Part shown: in pieces, positions 57,300-64,000 of the stretch
Position numbering within the stretch: position 1 is the stretch's first letter
Layout: each line of letters opens with the position of its first letter
NCBI GenBank assembly: GCA_010645155.1
Contig: CM021321.1
Location: 6,399,235-6,463,234 of the forward strand
DNA: 64,000 nt
Source of the DNA: Tigriopus japonicus
Taxonomy: Eukaryota > Arthropoda > Copepoda > Harpacticoida > Harpacticidae
Direction of reading: 5' to 3'
Translations under genes and position numbers: made by a program
Notes under the pieces: model-generated
Told to the model about the DNA's origin: nothing
Databases searched by the model: none
What the model saw: the letters and a program-made list of their open reading frames with translations, nothing else

Positions 57300-60200
57300 T
57301 AAATGGTAATGGACTATAAAACATTGTATAAGAAACAATCGGTGTCAGGAGGTGTATCAAGAAAATTTTGACAGGTTATAAAGATATACAAATCAAAATT
57401 GCACCACAGAAAGTGGCAGTATGGCAAAAAATCGAACTAAAAACACGAGAATGAATATTTTCGATCAATAACAATGCTAGTACCGGTAGAAACATGAAAA
57501 AAAGGAATAAAATTTTGAAAGAGTGGCAGAATGTGTCATGTCAGTATGGAGCTTACTTTCTAAATGACAGTGATTGGAAGAAAATGACAGAATTTCAAAC
57601 CTTTTCTGTTTTGTTGACTTGAAATCATTGGGCCATGTTACTCGATTACCGTTCTTTAGATTGCCGCACTAAAACGATTTCCCCTCTCTGTACACTCTAG
57701 TAAAATTGATTCGATCCTTTTTTCCTTTGTTCACATATTGCGTGCGAGTTTATTACACATTGAACTACCAGTGAACTACAGGTTATCGTAAATATAGGAA
57801 GCATTAAACACAATATTTAATTGACGCAGATTGGAGCTTTAAGTTACTTGGAAATGCTCCAAACATAATGTTGATGCCGCCGATTATCATTTTGTCATGA
57901 TTACAGTTTTCAAAAGTAATGGACCATTTCCAAAGTTTTGGGTCTTTAGCTCTTTCTAAAATTTGGTTAACTTCCAGCCAAAGTATCATTCAAAACAAAA
58001 CGATTTGGTTCTAAATCCTTTTTTTCACAATATGTTCTTATTGAAAACTTTTTGAAACCCTTTTTTGACTTTGCATTATGTGTCAACAACATTTGGAGTT
58101 AAAAAACCTTCCTAATCAAACCACTGGGATGGCCCATGAGGTAGACCATAGACCACGGAACTTCTGGACGGCTGACGGCCACGCAACCTTTTCTGTAAGC
58201 GTCATGATGCTCGGGAAGCTACGTTACTCAATGCAGACTTATGTTAGATGTCAACAACTTAGTTACCTTTTCTCTAGCTTATTTTTTCAGTCTCCGCATC
58301 TCCCATGTAAAGGAGTTTCACAGTTTTGATATTTTTGTAAGACTCATGCATGGATAGACAACTCAAAACATCAAATTTTAACATATATTTAACTTGAGAC
58401 AATCCAATTTGAATGTATGTAAATATCCATACAAGTGATTCAGATAGGTGATTTCTTCATGAAATATTTGGTATACCTTAATGGTTTATGGTTAATGTAA
58501 GCAATTGTTGATTATATAGCTGTTTTTCACATGAAAAGCCATACTAAAGTTTAATTTATCACCCTTTGTGCATTAATATGTATCAAATACAAAAGCAATA
58601 AGACATCATACTATTAATCTGCCAAGAGTCCCAATGGGTGTGTCATGTGTATTGACTGACCCATTCTTTTTATCCCTTCATTAAGTTAGATTAAGATACC
58701 TTTCTTTAATTCAATACATTCTAACTAGAGTGCACATTCCTCCTACCTTATCACCATGTCAAGTTTCAAAACATGGGTTTCTCAGTAAATTCATTCTTAT
58801 TCACGGATCCAAATAGTAATGAGAGGCCATGATTCAAGTCACACACCCACAGTTTCCTGTACTACTTAATGCTGTCTCAACAAGATCGTTAAGTACTTCA
58901 CAATACATAAAAAGCACTACAAGAAGGAGTATCAAATAAAAATTCTTTCTTTGGTGACTTCGTCAATGGACCAAATACGTTTGTGTTGAAATTTTGGGCA
59001 AATATTTGTTAAGAAAAATAGTCTGTTTTGAGCTTGAAAGATGCCCAGAAATATGCCTCACACAATGCACACACTGAGATTTATCCTACTTGCTTGGTTC
59101 ACTCACATTTAGAAAAAGTATATGGATGTTTGGTATGTGGCTGAATCACCAACAGAACAAGCCCCACCATCAAGACGAACTGACACACCATGAACAATCG
59201 ATCAGTAGTTGAGATTTGATTGATTCCCAAAATAACTTTGGGTGAGAAGTTACTCATGTCACTCAAGCTTTTGCACTATCAAAGGTGGGTGTGCCATGAA
59301 CCATAGGCTGTAGCACTATATCAGATGAAGGAGTATTGTCAAATGAACTGAACGTGACTTTAAAAAACACACTTAAAAAGCACTGCACAGATGAATTTAT
59401 CACATTTCAAGATGATTTTTCAGAATGTTTCAAATGTTGTGAGCGAGAAGCAACTGGCAAAACAAACAAGGGTGACTGCAAATTGTAGACTTTCTATAAT
59501 TGTGATTTGGATCTTGCAAAATGATAAAGGCTCAAGTCATTTCTTCAAATAATAGAAACCTGCCATGAGCGTATGAATAGCAGAAGGAACTTAACACTCA
59601 AATTATAAAAAGATGTTGTTCTGTCATGAGATGAAATCATGCTGTCTGCTTGTCAATGATCTCGTCACCTTTTGAATGGCAGATGTGGCCAATCCTGCCC
59701 AATGAGAATTGGCTTGGGTTGCCTGAATGACGCATAATTTGAGACAGGCACTTTTTCCAATGAGGTTTCAAATCCTGTATTAAGAAATCCTTGGGTAGAC
59801 AAAATTAAGTCATTGGACAAGCTTTTACCAGATAAGATGCACTTTTCATCTTAGTCATTTTTTCTCATTTACATTATTGTTTTGCTGCTTTTGATTCCCA
59901 AAAGACCAAATCAAGTTCGTTCTCTGTAGCAATAGAACATGCGGAATTTTAGAACAAAGATAGAATAATCTAATGTTTTAATCTAATGTAATCACATGAT
60001 TATAATGTTTAAAAGTGTCTTTCGATCAATTATGTCTGTACAGTATATGTATAATTTTTTCACAAATCACTATAATGAAAATAATAATCTTTATTGCGAG
60101 AACTCGCCTCATTGGACTATTTCATGGACATTTTGGTTTATGATACAATAATGACCATTTAGACGGGGGCTTTCTGGGTTTGTTGAAGGCCCAAATTCTT

Positions 60201-60390
60201 TAACAAATAGCTTTTGAAGAGGCTTTGCTGTTGCAACTATCAATATCCCTTGGTATACGATCCCATAATAAAACGAATAATGATACTATTTGTCAAACGA
60301 AATGACTTCATCCTTTATCGGGCTCATTCGTTTTTCAACTTGTTGCCCCTCAGTCTTTGTTGGAAATATGTAGGAGCGGATCCTTTAAAA
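57300..60390. other. Gene-poor AT-rich stretch, 3.1 kb
   Basis: No open frame above about 85 codons and no domain, splice-linked exon series or RNA gene that I recognise. It has no obvious long repeats either. It may be ordinary intergenic DNA or decayed transposon sequence. Confidence 0.5.
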
Positions 60391-60470
60391 CAGGGGTTGG
60401 CAACCACTTTGGAGTTATGGCCCACCAAATTTGACTAGTTTGCTCAGGGCCCACAAAACAGAATTCAGTG
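60391..60470. mobile_element. One end of a hAT-like element
   Basis: CAGGGGTTGGCAACC at 60391 is a typical hAT terminal sequence, followed by GGCCCACCAAA and GGGCCCACAAAAC as in many such ends. The matching opposite end is not seen intact. A second element has inserted about 80 bp inside it (see 60480-61299). Confidence 0.5.
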
Positions 60471-60479
60471 GGTTAGGGC

Positions 60480-61299
60480 AAGGAGGACGGTATTACGTGG
60501 AGTGGCATCGAGCGAGGGCGCGTTACTGCGTTGGTGTGAATTTTCCTGCGTGATAGCCTGGAGTTAATGAAAAAATCCAATATAATTCGGATTAATGTCG
60601 TTTGATTGACATAACTCACAAAACAAAAGTGCACAAGGATTCAATGAGCAATCATTTGATGCCCAATTGATGTCTCTCAAAGAATTCAAGTTGTGTTGTT
60701 TCATTGTGTTAAGTCAAATATCTTCAAACTTCTGATCTACTGACTTGTTTTGTGATAGTGATTGTCCACCTTTTGTTGAAAGCAACATTGTTTTTATCAT
60801 TGGGATAGTTCTAGGACATTCTTCTCTTTGTACAATGATATGAATGTTCTTCTCTGTCTTTATTTTTAGCACTTAATTGGGGTTCTAAAGCCAAAAGAAG
60901 ACTCTAAAATGTTGAAAAAAGATACAACGAAGATTTTTTAGCATTCTACGAAGAGGAAAATGCCCTTAAACAACCCCAATGATAAAAACCATGTTGCTTT
61001 CAACAAGAGGTGGACAATCACTATCACAAAGCAAGTCAGTAGATCAGGAGTTTGAAGATTTTTGACTTAGCACAATGAAACAACACAGTTTAAATTCTTT
61101 GAAAGACATCAATTGGGCATCAATTGATTGCTCATTGAATCCTAATGCACTCTTGTTTTATGACCTATGTCAATAAAATGACGTTAATCCAAATTATATC
61201 GGATTTTTTCATTAACTCCAGGCTATCACGCAGGAAAATCCACACCAACGCAGTAACGTACCCTCGCTCGATCCCACTCCACGTAATACCGTCCTCCTT
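60480..61299. mobile_element. Foldback element with 9-bp target duplication
   Basis: Two arms of about 350 bp (60480 to about 60835, and about 60950 to 61299) are near-identical reverse complements around a spacer of roughly 115 bp. The tips are AAGGAGGACGGTATTACG and its exact complement. GGTTAGGGC is repeated exactly at 60471-60479 and 61300-61308. A 9-bp duplication and long terminal repeats fit Mutator-like or foldback elements. There is no transposase. Arms have diverged by a few per cent by eye. Confidence 0.85.
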
Positions 61300-61340
61300 G
61301 GTTAGGGCCTACAGGTTCAGTACAATGGATGGCTCTTGGA

Positions 61341-61577
61341 CAGGGTTGGTCGGGGGATAATCCCATCCAAAAAGTGTCCCGTTTATCCCCCGTTTATCCC
61401 CCATTTATCCCGTTTATCCCCCATTTATCCCGTTTATCCCCCATTTATCCCGTTTATCCCCCATTTATCCCGTTTATCCCCCATTTATCCCGTTTATCCC
61501 CACACCATTTACCCAATTTATCCCAAAAACCTGGAAATAGGGAGAAATCGAAGAAAATGTCCCCCCGACCAACCCTG
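61341..61577. mobile_element. Small TIR element carrying a 20-bp tandem array
   Basis: The ends CAGGGTTGGTCGGGGG (61341) and CCCCCGACCAACCCTG (ending 61577) are inverted copies and have the CAGGG...CCCTG form of hAT elements. Most of the 237-bp interior is a tandem array. Flanks share CTTGG on both sides, which is too short to prove a duplication. Confidence 0.6.
61375..61505. repeat. Tandem repeat, 20-bp unit
   Basis: About five perfect copies of CCATTTATCCCGTTTATCCC, itself made of two related 10-mers. Perfect identity suggests recent expansion or slippage; copy number in an assembly may be unreliable. Confidence 0.9.
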
Positions 61578-61911
61578 CTTGGGTCCATTATTTTGTTAGA
61601 TGCAAGCATTACACTTCTGATATATTCATTAACACGGCATCCCATTCCTTTTTTGCGATAATGAAAAATAGCCAAGAAAAAGAAAACTCGAAGTCAACGA
61701 GTCCAATGGCCAGATTCGATACATCTCTACTTGTCCTATCTGAACACTTCGTTTCTCCGTCACTGAAAGAATGTTGTTCAATCACAAGTGAACGAAATCA
61801 CATCACTCAAGTAAACGAACCCCATGATCCCAGGCTCTTAACCTTTGGGAATCCCGAATCCATGATAGGGTGACGTCCGTTAATTCAACCGTAGTCGGTC
61901 GATCGGTCGGG
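61578..61911. other. Upstream region of the TBC1D9-like gene
   Basis: About 330 bp between the small TIR element and the TBC1D9-like ATG. It should include the promoter and 5' leader. No core motif is evident. Confidence 0.4.
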
Positions 61912-64000
61912 ATGTGGGTCAAACCGAGCGAAGTGTTGGTTTTGGGCCCGTTGTGGGCCGTTGAACGGGCCAACCCGCATTTCCTACTTCAACGCCGCAA
62001 AGGTCGTGGCACCAAGGGCTTCTCGTCGTTGCTCGTGGGCACGTGGGACACGGTCCTCAACACCAAACCACCCACTTATCGGTATGGATTAAGGAAGTAA
62101 AGATGGGTGGGCTCTGGGATTGATGTCTAATCGTTAATCACCGATGTCAAAGATGCGTGACGTCACACCTCTCAGGTTAAATTTAGGTTAAGTTAGATTT
62201 GAATGAAGTTAAAGTAGGTTTAAATTAGGTTAGGTTAGGTTTAAGTTAGGTTAGGTTAGGTTTAGTTAGGTTAGGTTAGGTTTAAGTATGGTTAGGTTAG
62301 GTTTAAATTTGGTCAAATGTGACGTCACTAATCTTTGACATCGGTGATTACCGGTCACAGGATTGATGACGTTGGATGTTTGACCTTATTGACGTTTTCG
62401 TGGCATTAAAGTGATATTCAAATGTCAGCTAGAATGAAATGAAGAGAAGACCCGTCTTCAATATATATTTGCCAATTTTTAATTCGTTTATTGAAATATG
62501 GGCCTGTATCTAACATGAAATGATGAAACCAAGAGTATCGAATCTGAAATGCGCAATACGAAAGAAATTATCAACAATATGCAACAATTTTTCAGTTTAT
62601 TCGCCAGTTTTGGCTTTTTTGACATTTTTTTAATTTATCAGTTTTTTATTCAAAATATCGCGTGCCTTAAACGAATCTAATTAAACACCTAAAGAAAATA
62701 TAGGAACATTAGAGGATGGTTTGCCATTTTTTGCAGTCTGGATCAGCTTTTGAGATTGTTTTAAAAAAGATAAAAAGCTAGCTCTTTTTGTTTTCTGAAA
62801 TTATCATGCATTTTCACCCACATTTATTCAAAGAAGACCTAACAGGGCCAATCTTGTTCAAGCCATACGCGATGTTCTGAGTTCAATTTTTCAATTTTTC
62901 AATTCAAAATTCTTTGCCTGCTAGGATCTTGCATCAAAGTGAGGATTCGGAGGTGTACCTCTTAATCTCCGAGGCCATGGAATCTCGCGAAGCTCTAAAT
63001 GATTGGCAATGGTTGGAAAAAGAGCTGCTCCCGACCTTGACGGACATGAGTTCCGAAGAGGCTTCGGGTTTTGTCCGAGCCAAAATCGAAAGTCTTCTGG
63101 CCATTGACAAAGCCGAACATGCCGCCCATGCTTCTATTGAGGACGCCGAATCCATACCTTTTCGGTTGGCCAGTGAGAAATTCCGACGTCTTTTTAATGT
63201 GGGCGAGGATGATAAGTTGGTAAATGTTCTTATTGATGTATATATTTTTGTTATTCTATGGAAGAATAGTGGTAAAACATTTGCTTTCAGGTGAGCTATT
63301 ATTCGGCCTCGTATTGGAAGGGCAAATTTCCTCGACAGGGCTGGATGTACCTTACGGTCAACCATTTGGCCTTTTATTCGTACATCTTGGGCCAAGAGAA
63401 CAAATTGCTTCTTCGGTAATGAAATTATTTCGGCATAAATTTGGTTTAGTTTCATTAATGATGATCAATTTAATTACAGATGGACGGATGTGACCCAAAT
63501 CAACAAAAGTCACACCATTATTGCTCCCGAATCTGTAGAGATCACCACCCGCGATCAGGTTTACTTTTTCTCTATCCTGTTGTATGGCGCCGAAGCATTT
63601 GCCTTGATCCAGCAATTGGCCAATCTGGGCATGCGCAAGCTCATCAACGATGACAACTATCAACACGATCTAGAACTCTTGTTGAAGCGAAGTAAGAACG
63701 TGCCCAAAAAGGCCTCTTTTCTCAAGCGAGATTTGGACGCCCGAAAAATGTCAGAGAAGTTCCGGATGCTTTTTCAAGTGCCAAACACGGAGAAATTGGA
63801 CGGCCAAGTAAACCCTTTTCCAATGTTTTCTTTCTAATGCGGATGTGTCGTTCAATTTTTGTTCCTGCTTTGTAGGTGGAGTGTTACATATGGACGCCCT
63901 TCAACCAAAAGTATCGTTTCGGACGGCTATACATCAGTCAGAACTTCATTTGCTTTCAATCCCATGTGGCCAATCTGGTTAATTTAATTATCCCTTTGAG
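61912..64000 (+). CDS. TBC1D9-like: TBC1D9-type GRAM/TBC Rab-GAP, 5' part
   Basis: The TBC1D8/9 family has two GRAM domains, a TBC domain that acts on Rab GTPases, and an EF-hand. Only the first 347 residues are here. Exons: 61912-62081, 62925-63219, 63291-63415, 63480-63807 and 63876 to beyond the window; all junctions keep frame. The start [15 protein letters not shown] matches the family's MWVNPEEVL-type N-terminus, and [14 protein letters not shown] follows. First GRAM domain: [20 protein letters not shown] (exon 3), then W-T-D-V-T-Q. After [20 protein letters not shown] comes the second GRAM start, Y-I-W-T-P-F-N. The TBC domain itself lies past the window end, so GAP activity is inferred from family. 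Confidence 0.93.
62126..62359. mobile_element. Miniature TIR element with TTAGG-like core and 9-bp duplication
   Basis: Lies in intron 1 of the TBC1D9-like gene. The ends are inverted copies sharing TAATCACCGATGTCAAAGAT and TGACGTCAC. GGATTGATG is repeated at 62117-62125 and 62360-62368. Between the ends is a degenerate run of GGTTAGGTTAGGTTTAAG (about 62178-62310). Confidence 0.75.
62178..62310. repeat. Degenerate TTAGG/TTAGGTTTAAG run
   Basis: Repeats of TTAGG mixed with TTTAAG spacers. TTAGG is the ancestral arthropod telomere repeat. Here it is interstitial, inside a miniature transposon, so resemblance to telomere DNA may be chance. Confidence 0.7.

Noticed and set aside
62178..62310. 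Chromosome-end telomere repeat
   Set aside because: The TTAGG units are degenerate, short and bounded by inverted repeats inside an intron.

Overview
The window is nuclear DNA from an animal. The genes are metazoan, with GT-AG introns (many only 50-100 bp, a few near 1-1.5 kb), AATAAA-type poly(A) signals and good ATG contexts. An arthropod, most likely a compact-genome crustacean such as a copepod, fits the protein sequences, very large single exons and interstitial TTAGG-like DNA. That assignment is inference; no marker gene proves it. There are no operons, CRISPR arrays or convincing tRNA/rRNA genes.

Layout. 1-2.3 kb: two transposon-type coding fragments and a large foldback repeat. 3.5-3.8 kb: selenoprotein K on the minus strand, with an in-frame UGA as its penultimate codon. 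5.0-9.7 kb: BIG-family ARF-GEF in one exon. 10.9-14.3 kb: symplekin. 15.0-16.0 kb: a beta-1,4-galactosyltransferase-family enzyme (minus). 16.5-20.0 kb: an RRM protein of unknown type (minus), whose intron holds a dead non-LTR retrotransposon piece. 21.6-22.1 kb: a small secreted Cys-rich protein. 22.2-23.8 kb: an unrecognised coiled-coil protein with an F/G-rich tail (minus). 25.5-33.4 kb: TPR/Megator, a nuclear basket protein in 7 exons. 33.7-34.9 kb: NEK-type kinase (minus). 35.6-38.1 kb: a MYND-TPR-J-domain protein with a degenerate HPD motif (minus). 40.4-44.8 kb: USP25/28-type deubiquitinase. 45.1-47.8 kb: C2H2 zinc-finger protein (minus). 49.8-50.8 kb: TLCD1/2-like membrane protein. 51.8-55.0 kb: CARM1/PRMT4 (minus). 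55-61.9 kb: a gene-poor stretch with several inverted-repeat elements. 61.9-64 kb: 5' part of TBC1D9-type GRAM/TBC protein, running off the end.

The genes are mostly housekeeping (Golgi trafficking, mRNA 3' processing, nuclear pore, ubiquitin removal, arginine methylation, ER stress) and do not form one pathway; their adjacency looks incidental. Exon structures were assembled by eye and checked for reading-frame continuity at each junction. The most unusual items are the selenoprotein, the MYND-TPR-J protein and a set of non-autonomous transposon-like elements, three of which have exact 8-9 bp flanking duplications. I found no clear multi-gene system that is new.
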